Shown here: positions 17,733 through 27,328 of the stretch, in pieces
Layout: each line of letters opens with the position of its first letter
How positions within the stretch are numbered: the stretch's first letter is position 1
Source: Janthinobacterium sp. GW456P
Lineage (GTDB): Bacteria > Pseudomonadota > Gammaproteobacteria > Burkholderiales > Burkholderiaceae_D
Reading direction: 5' to 3'
Assembly (NCBI RefSeq): GCF_002127655.1
Contig: NZ_NEHB01000003.1
Span: 1 to 64,000, forward strand
DNA: 64,000 nucleotides
The notes under the pieces: model-generated
What the model saw: only the letters and a program-made list of their open reading frames with translations
Databases searched by the model: none
What the model was told of the DNA's origin: nothing
Position numbers and translations under genes: made by a program

Positions 17733-20191
17733 GGCGGCGCACTTTCAACGTGAGGAGGTGGCACGGGCTGCAGCAGCGCGCACAGCAGCATCAGATAGCA
17801 CAGCAGGGCGATGCGCGGCACGTCGAGCAGGCTGTCGAACAGGCCGACGACGAGAAAGCCCAGCAGGGCGGCGGCGCAAGCCAGCGCGCCGGAATCGCCG
17901 CGCGCCGCCTGGCGCAGCAGGCGCGTGCCAGCCAGTACCAGCAGGGCCAGCATGGACAGGGCGCCGCACCAGCCTGTTTCGATCAGCAAATGCAAGGCCA
18001 TGCTCTTGATATGCCACGGCAAATGATGGTGGTCGCTGCTGAAAAACCAGTAATTATTGGCTTGCGTAAAGCGTCCGTTGGCGATCAAGTCCTCGCCGCC
18101 CGGGGCGCGCAAGCTCAGATTGTCGACTTCGAGCACGGACGAGTCAGCCGCCCCGCTGGCCGCCAGTTCCAGCTGCACGGGCGGGCGCAGCAGCCAGGCG
18201 CCGGCACCCAGCCAGGCGCTGTCGAACGGCACTTCGTAATGCTGCCAGGCCGCCGGGGGGCTGCCGGGCGGATGAGGGCGCAGGCGCAGCGGGACATTCA
18301 CGCAGCCTTGTGCATACAGCAATTGCCGCTGGCACAGGCGCACCAGCAGCACGGGCATGGGGCCCGTTCGGCGCACGTCGAGCGCCAGCGTGTAGCGCGT
18401 GGCGGGCTGCAGGGGCAGGCGTTGCAGCAGCCGCAGCAGCTCGCCATAACCGGCGCTGTAGCCTGGACTGGCCAGGCGCACATAGCGGTTTCCCCCTTCC
18501 TCGGCATACGCGATGCTGGCCGGCACCTCGCGCTGGGGATTGTGCCAGTAATAGGTGGCGGGAAAGCTGCCGGTACCCGTGCCGAACAGGCGGCTGGCCC
18601 AGTCGGACGGCTGCATGGTCAGCGCTTGCCGCCAATGACGCAAGCGGCCTTGCATGTCGAAGGCCGTGGTGGCGAAACGTTCGGTAGCGTAATAGCTGGC
18701 CGACACGGGGATGGCCAGCAGCAGCAGGATGCCGGCCGCGCCCGCGATGCTCAGGCTGGCCCTGTCCAGCCGCCACAGCGGCGGGCGCAAGCGGCCGTTG
18801 CACAGCATCAGCATGGCCAGCAGCACGACGAGGCCGGCCGGCAGCAGGGCGGGCGGACCCGCCCAGTGCCAGCCTATCCACGCCAGATTGCACGCCAGCA
18901 TGGTCCACGCCATCATCGCCAGGCCCAGTCTGACAGGTCCTTTAGCGGCGCCAGCGCCGGTCCACAGCACGGCTGCCAGCAATACGGCCGCCAGCAGGAA
19001 CAGAAAATACGGACCTTTCAGCCAGCCGGCCGTGTGCTGGCCGGCCGGCTCCGGCCACCAGGCGGCCAGCAAGCCCTGCAGGCACAGCGCGCACAGCAGG
19101 CTGGCCGGCGCCAGACGCCACGGCAAGGGCCGCGCCGCCAGCACGAAGCTGGCCGCGAGCAGGACGACGGCGGCGAGCAAGCCCCGGTAGCCGGCCAGGC
19201 TGAACATGTATGCGAGCAGGACAGTGCCAAGGCCGGCCAGCAGCAGCCGCAGCAGCACACCGCGCGCGGGCGGGCGGTCAGGCGGACGCCGCGCCGCGCC
19301 GGGCGCCTTCCGCAGGGTCTGCCACAAGGCCAGCAGCATGGCCGTCGCCAGGGCCGCGTACAGACCGCGTGAAAAAGTGGTGAACGCCGCATGCAGGGCC
19401 AGGGCCAGCAGCAGCAAGGCCAGCGCCGCCTGCCAGCGGCTGCGGGCGCGCGCCAGCCACAGTGCGGCAAACGGCAGGCTCAGCGCCAGGTAGCCGTCGA
19501 GCGCGGCGCCGCCCGTGTGCATGGCGGAAAACGGCGCCGTGATGCGGTAGTCGCTCGACAGGTTCGTCAGGCCGGGAAACACGGCACGTTCCCACAGCGC
19601 GAACAGCGACACCATGGCCAGTCCGGCCAGCATGCCCGGCAGCGCGTAGCGGCGCAGGGCGGAAGCATTCCCGTCGCGCAGCAGCAGCGGCAGCAGCAGC
19701 ATGCTCCAGGCCCAGGCCTTGCCCAGCCGCAGGCTGTTGTAGGGACTCAAATAATTATCCCAGGCGTTCAGGTCGAGGGGCGCCAGCGGCAGCACGCCGC
19801 GCAGCAGCGCCGCCAGCCACGCCAGGCTGCACAGCAGCAAACAGGCGCGGGCGGCGGGCGGGAGCGTGGCCGCGGCGCTCTGCGCGGGGCCGCCCAGGCG
19901 CCAGTAGCCGCAGGCCACCGTCAGCAACAGCAGCACGTCGATTTCTTCGAGGAAGAACCAGCCCGTCCACGGCGCCAGGTCAAGAACGGGCAGCAGGGCG
20001 GGCACGCAGAACAGCCAGCAGGCGGGGCGCCAGCACAGCAGCAGGAAATACGCGGGTAGCAGCGCTGCAAACAGCAGGCCGGGCCAGCCGTGGCCCAGCG
20101 GATAGTGGCGCAAGGCCAGCGCGCAGGCCACGCCCGCCAGCAGGGCCAGCGGACGCGCTGCCAGGCCGGCCACGGCAGCTTGCACAGCCAT
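17729..20191 (-). CDS. O-antigen ligase/polymerase-like membrane protein with a periplasmic insertion domain
   Basis: An 820-residue polytopic protein, about twice the usual length of Wzy/WaaL-type enzymes. More than ten hydrophobic helices fill residues 1-530. The ligase-like motif FGTGTGSFPATYYWHN lies near residue 540. A hydrophilic domain of roughly 150 residues (about 555-705) follows, with strand-rich sequence such as LALDVRRTGPMPVLLVRL and VQLELAASG that resembles a carbohydrate-binding jelly roll. The membrane part then resumes with HHHLPWHIKSMALHLLIETG, the second ligase loop. It starts 3 bases after prsT and overlaps the protease gene. Likely role: polymerising or transferring the exopolysaccharide at the periplasmic face. 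Confidence 0.85.
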   Translation of the reverse strand: MAVQAAVAGLAARPLALLAGVACALALRHYPLGHGWPGLLFAALLPAYFLLLCWRPACWLFCVPALLPVLDLAPWTGWFFLEEIDVLLLLTVACGYWRLGGPAQSAAATLPPAARACLLLCSLAWLAALLRGVLPLAPLDLNAWDNYLSPYNSLRLGKAWAWSMLLLPLLLRDGNASALRRYALPGMLAGLAMVSLFALWERAVFPGLTNLSSDYRITAPFSAMHTGGAALDGYLALSLPFAALWLARARSRWQAALALLLLALALHAAFTTFSRGLYAALATAMLLALWQTLRKAPGAARRPPDRPPARGVLLRLLLAGLGTVLLAYMFSLAGYRGLLAAVVLLAASFVLAARPLPWRLAPASLLCALCLQGLLAAWWPEPAGQHTAGWLKGPYFLFLLAAVLLAAVLWTGAGAAKGPVRLGLAMMAWTMLACNLAWIGWHWAGPPALLPAGLVVLLAMLMLCNGRLRPPLWRLDRASLSIAGAAGILLLLAIPVSASYYATERFATTAFDMQGRLRHWRQALTMQPSDWASRLFGTGTGSFPATYYWHNPQREVPASIAYAEEGGNRYVRLASPGYSAGYGELLRLLQRLPLQPATRYTLALDVRRTGPMPVLLVRLCQRQLLYAQGCVNVPLRLRPHPPGSPPAAWQHYEVPFDSAWLGAGAWLLRPPVQLELAASGAADSSVLEVDNLSLRAPGGEDLIANGRFTQANNYWFFSSDHHHLPWHIKSMALHLLIETGWCGALSMLALLVLAGTRLLRQAARGDSGALACAAALLGFLVVGLFDSLLDVPRIALLCYLMLLCALLQPVPPPHVESAPP

Positions 20192-20194
20192 GGC

Positions 20195-22978
20195 CTACAG
20201 CTGGGTCAGCAAGGCCTGCGCCTCGGCCCGCTGCGGAAAGTCCTTGTTAGCGGCAAGCAATTGTTCCAGTTGCTTGCGCGCACCGCCCTTGTCGCCCGAT
20301 TTCGCCAGGGCCGCGCCCAGGTGGTACTGCACTTCGGGCGAGGTCGGCGCCAGCCCCGCCGCCTGGCGCAGCAGGGCCGTGGCGCGCTTGACGTCGCCTT
20401 GCTGCAGCACAATCCAGCCCAGGGTGTCGAGCACGGCGGGATTGTCGGGCGCCAGCTTGAGCGCCTGCTCGGCTGTCGCTTGCGCGCGCGGATCTTTTTC
20501 CTGCTGATACGCCCAGGCCAGGTCGTTCAGCGCCACGACATTGCCCGTGTCCTTGGTGACGACATACTGAAAGTGCTCGATGGCGGCGCGGTATTGCCTG
20601 GCCGCCAGGTACGTGCCCGCCAGGTAGGTGCGCGTCGGCAAGTCTTCCGGATGCTCCTTGAGCCAGGTGGCCATGCGCGCATCGGCTTCGCGCGTCTGGC
20701 CCGAGGCCTGCAAGGCGCGGTACAGCTGCACCTGCAAGGGGCCGATGGGGCTGATGTCGAAGGCGTGCTGGTACAGCTTGACGGCTTGCTGCGGCAGCTT
20801 TTGCTCCATCAGCACATCGCCCTCGAGCTTGTAGCCGGCCGCCAGCTTCGGCTGCTGTTCCTGCACTTGCCGCGCCACGGCCAGCGCCTCGCGCTGGCGG
20901 TTCAGGTTCAACAGCAGGGCCACTTCGACCACGCGCGCTTCGAGCAGGGCGGGATCAAGCGCCTGCGCCCGCTTGACGGCTTGCAGCGCGTTATGCTGGT
21001 CGCCCAGCGCCAGGTGCAGGCTGGCGATGCGCATCTGCAAGGGGGCGGACGTCGTTTGCAGGCTGGCCAGCTTGTTGTAGCTGTCGAGCGCGGCCGGCGC
21101 CTGGCCGGCGCTGTACTCCACCTGGGCGCGCAGGGCCAGCGCATCGGCGTCGCCCGGATGGCCCGTCTGCAAGGTGCGCGCCAGTTCCAGCGCCTTCTCG
21201 GGCGCGCCTGTCTTCAGGTAAAAGTTACTTAACAGCAGGGCCGGCGCGACGGCGTCGGGATTGTCGCGGTGAGCCCGTTCGAGCCAGCGCCGCGCCTCAT
21301 CCGTCTTGCCCTGCGACGCGGCCAGCTTGGCCAGCGCCGCGCACAGGTCGGCATTTTTCGGCGCCTTCGCCAGCGCCTTCTCGAAGCGCTGTTTCGCCTG
21401 CTCCGGCTTTTTCTCGGCCAGGTCGATCTGCGCCAGGTTGTTCAGGGCGGGCAAGTACACAGGGTCCATGCCCAGCGCTTGCTCGAAACTGGCGCGCGCG
21501 GCGGGCAGATCGCGCAGGGCCAGATAGACGCCGCCTTTCAGGTTCAGCAGCAGGGGATTCGTGCCTTTCTGCTGCTGTTCCATCATCTTGACCGTGGCCA
21601 GGGCCTTGTCGTTCTGCTTGTTGCGCAGCAAGGTCATCACCAGCATGGTGCCCGCCTGCGGCGTGCTCTTGTCGAGCATGCTGGCGCGTTCCAGTTCATT
21701 GATGGCGCGGCTGTTCTCGCCCATGCCCAGGCGGCTGATGCCCAAGGCCGCATGCAGTCTGGCCGTGTCCGGCGCCAGAGTGCTGGCTTTTTCGAAGTAC
21801 GCCGTCGCCTTGTCGTACTGGCGCGCGCGCAAGTGGGCTTCGCCGGCCAGCGACAGTAATTCCACGTCGTCGGGGAAGGCGGCCAGCATCGGGCGCAGCA
21901 AGTCGATGGCAGCGTCGGTCTTGCCACGCATCAGTTCGATCGAGGCCATCATCTTGACGGCGTACAAGTGCTTGGGATACACGGCCAGGAAGCGGCGCAG
22001 ATAGCTTTCCGCCAGTTGCGGCGAACCGAGCGCCAGTTGCACGGCGCCGGCCAGCAGGATGGACGGCATGTGATCGGGCGCCGCCTTGAGCACCAGCTGC
22101 AAGCCCTGCAAGGCCGCCTTGTTCTTGCCCTGGCGAAAATCGAGCAAGGCCTGCGCCTGCAGCAAGCCCAGGCTGTTGGGCGCCGACTTGCGCGCCGTGG
22201 CCAGCTCGGTCGTCGCTTCCAGGTAGCGGTTTTCGACGATGTCGAGGTTGGCCAGGTCGATGTGCGCCTGGGTATTGTCCGGCTTGATTTTGAGGATTTG
22301 CATGTAGGAAAGCCGCGCCGCGCCGTTCTTGCCTTGCAGGCGCAGCAGGTCGCCCTGCAGGCGCAAGGCGTCGAGGTTGGCGGGCGCGCTTTTCAGGGCT
22401 TGCGCCAGCAGCAGCTCGGCCACCGGTACCTGCTGGTCCAGCGCCGACAGCCGCGCCAGTCCCAGCAAGGCCTCGACCTGGTCGGGATGGGCTTCGAGCA
22501 GGCGCGAGTACAGGGCGCGCGCCTCGTCCTGGCGGCCCAGGGCCAGCAAGGCGTCGCCGCGCAGGGCCAGCACGCCGGCTGGCTGCGCCGCATCGTCGGC
22601 GATCTCGGTCAGCACCTTGTCGAACTGGCCCAGCATCAGCCAGGTCTTGCCCAGCAATGGCATCACTTGCTGCGCCGGCAGGCCCAGCGACTTTGCCTTG
22701 CGCAATTCTTTCTCAGCCGACAGCGCTTCGCCCGTGTCGATATAGATACTGCCCAGCAGCAAGCGCGCGGCCGCATTGTCCGGTTCCTTTTGCAGCAGGT
22801 TCTTCAACTGGATGATGGCGGCCCGCGCTTCGCCTTTCTGCCGGTACTGCTGCGCGTCGGCCAGCAGGGTTTCGCTGCTCTGCGTGCCGTGGCAAGCCGT
22901 CAGCAGGGGTAGCAGCAGGGCACAGCACAGCGCGGCGGCCGGCAGGCCAGGGAAAGGGCGGGGCAGGGTACGGGCCAT
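20195..22978 (-). CDS. prsT: PEP-CTERM system TPR-repeat lipoprotein (TIGR02917-like)
   Basis: A 927-residue lipoprotein. The leader ends in the lipobox LLTAC near residue 28. The rest is a continuous array of tetratricopeptide repeats with the usual A/G-x-Y/L-A pattern, for example LARTLQTGHPGDADALALRAQ, and the C-terminus ends with a degenerate repeat. The family is found with exosortase A; it is thought to scaffold the periplasmic or outer-membrane export machinery. Start at 22978 follows GGAGA. It heads a three-gene minus-strand unit with the ligase-like protein and the protease. Confidence 0.93.
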   Translation of the reverse strand: MARTLPRPFPGLPAAALCCALLLPLLTACHGTQSSETLLADAQQYRQKGEARAAIIQLKNLLQKEPDNAAARLLLGSIYIDTGEALSAEKELRKAKSLGLPAQQVMPLLGKTWLMLGQFDKVLTEIADDAAQPAGVLALRGDALLALGRQDEARALYSRLLEAHPDQVEALLGLARLSALDQQVPVAELLLAQALKSAPANLDALRLQGDLLRLQGKNGAARLSYMQILKIKPDNTQAHIDLANLDIVENRYLEATTELATARKSAPNSLGLLQAQALLDFRQGKNKAALQGLQLVLKAAPDHMPSILLAGAVQLALGSPQLAESYLRRFLAVYPKHLYAVKMMASIELMRGKTDAAIDLLRPMLAAFPDDVELLSLAGEAHLRARQYDKATAYFEKASTLAPDTARLHAALGISRLGMGENSRAINELERASMLDKSTPQAGTMLVMTLLRNKQNDKALATVKMMEQQQKGTNPLLLNLKGGVYLALRDLPAARASFEQALGMDPVYLPALNNLAQIDLAEKKPEQAKQRFEKALAKAPKNADLCAALAKLAASQGKTDEARRWLERAHRDNPDAVAPALLLSNFYLKTGAPEKALELARTLQTGHPGDADALALRAQVEYSAGQAPAALDSYNKLASLQTTSAPLQMRIASLHLALGDQHNALQAVKRAQALDPALLEARVVEVALLLNLNRQREALAVARQVQEQQPKLAAGYKLEGDVLMEQKLPQQAVKLYQHAFDISPIGPLQVQLYRALQASGQTREADARMATWLKEHPEDLPTRTYLAGTYLAARQYRAAIEHFQYVVTKDTGNVVALNDLAWAYQQEKDPRAQATAEQALKLAPDNPAVLDTLGWIVLQQGDVKRATALLRQAAGLAPTSPEVQYHLGAALAKSGDKGGARKQLEQLLAANKDFPQRAEAQALLTQL

Positions 22979-23007
22979 GGAAATCTCCGGTAGCGGCGTG
23001 CGTGAAC

Positions 23008-23028
23008 GATGGGCGATGGGCGATGGGC
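23008..23028. repeat. Three tandem copies of GATGGGC upstream of prsT
   Basis: Three perfect 7-base units sit 30-50 bases upstream of the prsT start, in its likely 5' leader. Copy number could change by slippage, which would shift leader length but not a reading frame. No known site matches it. Confidence 0.6.
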
Positions 23029-23205
23029 ATGGCCTAGCTTAAAAAGATGGCAGCCGGTCTCCTTGATTGCGCTCAACAAGCCGCCGATTCTCCGGGCGCC
23101 TGCTTGCCGCCGTCCCGGCTTTCTTGTTCCCGCTCAAGAATGGTCAGACCGGCAACCGTAGAATTTCCCGGACGGCGATGCGCAGGCCGCAACCATTCGG
23201 AGCAC

Positions 23206-24528
23206 ATGCATATGGACAGCAATGTGAATAGCAATATGAATAGCAAGGCGGGCGTGGTGGCGGTGGTGGGTCTCGGTTACGTGGGCTTGCAGCTGGCCGT
23301 GGCGTTTGGCATGCGCCAGCGCACGATCGGCTTTGACTTGTCGGCGCGCAAGGTGGCAAGCTACCGCAGCCATGTCGATCCCACCGGCGAGGTGAGCACG
23401 GAGCAGCTGCGCGCGGCGCAATGGCTGAGCGTCGGCTGCGATCCGGCCGAGCTGGAACTGGCCGATTTCATCGTCGTGGCCGTGCCCACGCCCGTCGACA
23501 GCGCGCACAATCCCGACTTTTCCGCCCTGGCCGGCGCCAGCGCGGCCGTCGGCCGCCACATGCGGCGCGGCGCCATCGTCATCTACGAATCGACCGTATA
23601 TCCGGGCGCCACCGAGGATATCTGCATTCCCATCCTCGAACAGCATTCGGGCCTGCGCTGGAAGGAAGACTTTCATGTGGGCTTTTCGCCCGAGCGCATC
23701 AACCCCGGCGACAGGGATCACACCCTGTACAGCATCCGCAAAGTGGTCTCGGGCGATGATGCCACGACCCTGGACAAGGTGGCCGCCCTGTACGAGGGCG
23801 TGGTCGAGGCGGGCGTGCACCGGGCGTCGAGCATCAAGGTGGCCGAAGCGGCCAAGGTCATCGAAAACACGCAGCGCGACCTGAACATCGCGCTGATGAA
23901 CGAGCTGGCCATCATCTTCGACCGCATCGGCATCGACACGCTGGAAGTGCTGCAGGCGGCCGGCACGAAATGGAACTTCCTGCCGTTCCGCCCCGGGCTG
24001 GTGGGCGGCCACTGCATCGGCGTCGACCCATACTATTTGACGCACAAGGCGGAAATGCTGGGCTACCACCCGCATGTGATCCTGGCCGGGCGCCGCATCA
24101 ACGATGGCATGGCCAAGTTCGTGGCGGAAAAAACCATCAAGGAAATGGTGCGGGCCGGCTTCAAATTGAAAGGGGCGCACGTCAACGTGCTGGGCCTGAC
24201 CTTCAAGGAAAACTGCCCGGACCTGCGCAACTCGAAAGTGGTCGACATGATCCATGAACTGCAGTCATACGGCGTGCAGGTGCATGTGCACGACCCGGTC
24301 GCCGATGGTCGCGAAGCGCTGGAAGAATACGGTTTGACCTTGGAAAGCTGGGAACAGCTGCCGCAGGCCGAGGCCATCATCAGCGCCGTCTCGCACCAGG
24401 CACTGCTGGCCCGCCCGCTGGCCGACTTCCAGGCCAAGGTGCTGGAAAATGGCTGCTTCATCGACATCAAATCGCATTTCGACCCCCGTCCGCTGGAGCA
24501 TGGCGGCTTGCACGTGTGGCGGCTGTGA
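23206..24528 (+). CDS. tviB: UDP-N-acetyl-D-glucosamine/galactosamine 6-dehydrogenase
   Basis: A 440-residue NAD-dependent nucleotide-sugar dehydrogenase. The Rossmann motif is [16 protein letters not shown]; the catalytic Cys is in [15 protein letters not shown]; the C-terminal UDP-binding domain begins near [20 protein letters not shown]. It oxidises the C6 of a UDP-HexNAc to the uronic acid. Met codons at 23206 and 23212 are both possible; GGAG at 23199 is spaced better for 23212. The leader [14 protein letters not shown] has repeated Asn/Ser codons. The next gene's ATG overlaps its stop (TGATG), as in the tviBC pair of Vi antigen loci. Confidence 0.92.
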   Translation: MHMDSNVNSNMNSKAGVVAVVGLGYVGLQLAVAFGMRQRTIGFDLSARKVASYRSHVDPTGEVSTEQLRAAQWLSVGCDPAELELADFIVVAVPTPVDSAHNPDFSALAGASAAVGRHMRRGAIVIYESTVYPGATEDICIPILEQHSGLRWKEDFHVGFSPERINPGDRDHTLYSIRKVVSGDDATTLDKVAALYEGVVEAGVHRASSIKVAEAAKVIENTQRDLNIALMNELAIIFDRIGIDTLEVLQAAGTKWNFLPFRPGLVGGHCIGVDPYYLTHKAEMLGYHPHVILAGRRINDGMAKFVAEKTIKEMVRAGFKLKGAHVNVLGLTFKENCPDLRNSKVVDMIHELQSYGVQVHVHDPVADGREALEEYGLTLESWEQLPQAEAIISAVSHQALLARPLADFQAKVLENGCFIDIKSHFDPRPLEHGGLHVWRL

Positions 24529-25748
24529 TGGCGGCCGATACCTTCGATCGGGCCGCAAACGCGGCGCAAGGCGCCCCTGCTGGCGGCCCGGCTGCAGGCG
24601 CGTACGCGCAAGCCTGCGCGCAACTGGTGCAAACGCCGCGCCGCTGGCTGGTGACGGGCGTGGCCGGCTTCATCGGTTCGCACCTGCTGGAAACCCTGCT
24701 GCACCTGGGACAGGAAGTGCGCGGCCTCGATAACTTCATGACAGGCCATCGCCACAATCTGGAGCAGGTGCGTGCCAGCGTGGGCGAGCAGGCGTGGCGC
24801 CGCTTCACATTCATTGAAGGCGATATCCGCGACCTGCAGCCGTGCATGCGCGCGTGCGGCGCACCGGTACAGGCCGCCAGCGGCGGCGATGGCGAGGCGG
24901 ACGGCGGGCCGGATGCGGCCGATGGTGCCAGTGGCGCTGGCGGCAGCTTGGCCTGGCGCGGCCCGGCTGATACGGGCGGGCCTGTCGATTACGTGCTGCA
25001 CCAGGCGGCGCTCGGTTCCGTCTCGCGTTCGCTGGAAGATCCGCTGCTGTGCCATGCAGTCAATGTCAGCGGCTTTCTGAACATGCTGGCCGCCGCGCGC
25101 GAGGCGGGCGTGCGGCGCTTCGTGTATGCCGCGTCCAGCGCCACGTATGGCGACCATCCGGCCTTGCCGAAAGTGGAACAGCACATCGGCGCGCCACTGT
25201 CGCCGTACGCCCTGAGCAAATACGTCAACGAACTGTACGCGCAGGTGTACGCGCGCTGCTACGCCATGCAGACGGTGGGCTTGCGCTACTTCAATGTCTT
25301 CGGTCCGCGCCAGGACCCGCTGGGCGCCTACGCGGCCGTCATTCCCCGCTGGATCGCCGCCATGCTGGACAATCAGGCCGTGCGCATCCATGGCGACGGC
25401 GCCACCAGCCGCGACTTCTGCTTCGTGCACAATGCCGTGCAAGCCAATATCCTCGCCGCCACGCGCACCGACCCGGCGGCCGTCAACCAGGTCTACAACG
25501 TGGCCGTCAACGCCCGCACCAGCCTGACCCAATTGCACGCCACCATGCAGCAGATGCTGCTGGCCGTCCGCCCGCTGCACGTGCCGCAAGCGCCGCACTA
25601 CGGCGAGTTTCGCGCCGGCGACGTGCGCCATTCGCAGGCGGACATCGCCAAGGCGGGCCGCCTGCTCGGCTATGTCCCCACGCACAATCTGGCGCAAGGC
25701 TTGCGGCAGACCATCGCCTGGTATGTGGCGCAGGCGGAGCGTGCATGA
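24528..25748 (+). CDS. tviC: UDP-N-acetylglucosaminuronate/UDP-GlcNAc C4-epimerase, extended SDR family, with insertion
   Basis: A 406-residue epimerase. The cofactor motif is [12 protein letters not shown] near residue 42, the catalytic Tyr is in [13 protein letters not shown], and [10 protein letters not shown] plus RDFCFVHN are the substrate-side motifs of the WbpP/TviC group. Two oddities stand out: a leader of about 35 Ala/Gly-rich residues before the fold, and an insertion of about 40 Gly/Ala/Asp residues (about 111-152) between the GDIRDL strand and the [13 protein letters not shown] strand, where relatives have a short loop. Expected product is UDP-GalNAcA or UDP-GalNAc. The start at 24528 overlaps the dehydrogenase stop; an in-frame GTG lies at 24516. 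Confidence 0.9.
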   Translation: MAADTFDRAANAAQGAPAGGPAAGAYAQACAQLVQTPRRWLVTGVAGFIGSHLLETLLHLGQEVRGLDNFMTGHRHNLEQVRASVGEQAWRRFTFIEGDIRDLQPCMRACGAPVQAASGGDGEADGGPDAADGASGAGGSLAWRGPADTGGPVDYVLHQAALGSVSRSLEDPLLCHAVNVSGFLNMLAAAREAGVRRFVYAASSATYGDHPALPKVEQHIGAPLSPYALSKYVNELYAQVYARCYAMQTVGLRYFNVFGPRQDPLGAYAAVIPRWIAAMLDNQAVRIHGDGATSRDFCFVHNAVQANILAATRTDPAAVNQVYNVAVNARTSLTQLHATMQQMLLAVRPLHVPQAPHYGEFRAGDVRHSQADIAKAGRLLGYVPTHNLAQGLRQTIAWYVAQAERA

Positions 25749-25819
25749 GAACCTGGCCCGCCAGGTCTGAGGTACAAGCTGGCCAGGTACACTCCGATAT
25801 TCGTTCGATCGGCGGCCTT

Positions 25820-27328
25820 TTAGCGTTGCACGGGCGCGGCCGTCGGTGCCGGTGGCGCTGTCGGTGCGGGTGGCTCCGGCACGCCATCGGTCTTGCTGCG
25901 CAAAACCCTGGGTGTGCCGCGGAAATCGGCCGTATGCAGGGTCACGGGGCGGCGCCAGATGCGGCCGATATACGCCAGTACCTGTTCCGCCCGCTCCAGG
26001 TCGAGGCCGCGCCCATCGCGCTGGTGATCGTGGCGCAGCACCAGGCTGCCGTCGTCGTTGAGCAGCGTGACGGCGATGCACGGCGCGCCATAGTTGTATT
26101 TGGGCGCCAGGATGGCTTCGCGGATGGCCGGCAAATCGCGGCTGGCCAGGCGCGTTTCGCCATCGCGGTGGCTTTCATGAACGAACAGGCCCAGGCGGTC
26201 AGCCAGTTCGCCGTCCAGATAATTGCGTATGAAACTGCAGTCGTCGTCGTCGCGGCAAATCTGGCGCGCCCGCGCCAGTCCTTCGCGCTCGATGATGTGT
26301 TCCCACATGCAAAAGCCCAAATGGTAGGGATTGACGGCCAGCGCCTGCTGGTGCTCGCCCGCGTAAGGGCGCACGACGTCCGAATGGGACTTGATGGCGG
26401 ACAGGTACAAGGCCGGCGGCAGGAAATCGGCTTCGCGCAGCAGCCGCGCATGCCAGTACGAGGCCCAGCCTTCGTTCATGATCTGGCAGGCGTACACGGG
26501 ATAAAAGTAAAACGACTCTTCGCGCACGGCCAGGAAAATGTCGCGTTCCCAGTCCGCCAGTTCCGGCCCATGTTGTGCGATAAACCAGAGTAAATCGTAT
26601 TCGGCATTCGGCGGCAGGAGCGGGCGCTGCGCCAGCCTTGCCCGCGCCGCCTCGTGCGCCGCCAGCGCCGCCGCTTCGCCGGGCAAGCGCCGGTAGCGTT
26701 GTGCAAAAGGATCTTCCGCGCCGGGTCTGTCTTGCGTGCCGGCCACGCCGGCTGGCGCCGCTGCCACAGCATACGGCGGCCGGTGCAGTTCGGCGTGCAC
26801 ATCCACGTGCTGCTCGAGCGCCAGTGCTGCGTCGAGCACGGCTTCCACCTGCTCTTGCCCATGGCGTTGCAGCGCCAGTTCGAGACGCTGCGCCCGCGCC
26901 GCGCTTTGTTCCAGGATGTGCTGGCCCGCCATGGCGCCGAAACGCAGGAACAGGGCATTGCGGCTGGCAAAGTCGGCGTGGCCCAGCACGTGGGCGGTGA
27001 CGAGGGTGTTTTCCGCCACGGAATTGTGCTCGGCCATGTAGGCATGGCATGGGTCGCCGGGAAACATGACTTCGAACATATGCGAGTTGCCCATCTTTTG
27101 ATGCACGAGCTGGTGGATGTAGCGCACGCCGAACGACCAGTGGCGCATGCGCACGGGCAAGCCATAGATGGCGATCTCGGCCATGAAACTGTCCGGCACC
27201 AGCTCGAACTCGACGGGAGAAAATTCCAGGCCCAGTGTCTGTGCCAGCGCTTCGATGCGGGCCGCGTAGGCGCCCAGGCCGGCTATGTTTGCCGGGTCGG
27301 CGAGGCGCTGAGCGACATGCCGCGTCAT
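25820..27328 (-). CDS. SpoVR family protein (YcgB-like)
   Basis: A 502-residue cytoplasmic protein of the SpoVR/YcgB family, recognised by FVHQKMGNSHMFEVMFPGDPC-type sequence (here QLVHQKMGNSHMFEV), MAEHNSVAENTLVTAHVLGHADF and an QIMNEGWASYWHARLL motif. The biochemical role is unknown; the gene is part of the stationary-phase and stress operon prkA-yeaH-spoVR conserved in Proteobacteria. The last 20 residues are a Pro/Ala-rich tail not usual for the family. Its ATG overlaps the DUF444 gene stop (ATGA). Confidence 0.93.
   Translation of the reverse strand: MTRHVAQRLADPANIAGLGAYAARIEALAQTLGLEFSPVEFELVPDSFMAEIAIYGLPVRMRHWSFGVRYIHQLVHQKMGNSHMFEVMFPGDPCHAYMAEHNSVAENTLVTAHVLGHADFASRNALFLRFGAMAGQHILEQSAARAQRLELALQRHGQEQVEAVLDAALALEQHVDVHAELHRPPYAVAAAPAGVAGTQDRPGAEDPFAQRYRRLPGEAAALAAHEAARARLAQRPLLPPNAEYDLLWFIAQHGPELADWERDIFLAVREESFYFYPVYACQIMNEGWASYWHARLLREADFLPPALYLSAIKSHSDVVRPYAGEHQQALAVNPYHLGFCMWEHIIEREGLARARQICRDDDDCSFIRNYLDGELADRLGLFVHESHRDGETRLASRDLPAIREAILAPKYNYGAPCIAVTLLNDDGSLVLRHDHQRDGRGLDLERAEQVLAYIGRIWRRPVTLHTADFRGTPRVLRSKTDGVPEPPAPTAPPAPTAAPVQR

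Noticed and set aside
25820-25890. PEP-CTERM-like VPEPP string at the end of the SpoVR protein
   Set aside because: It lacks the following hydrophobic helix and basic tail, and SpoVR has no signal peptide.
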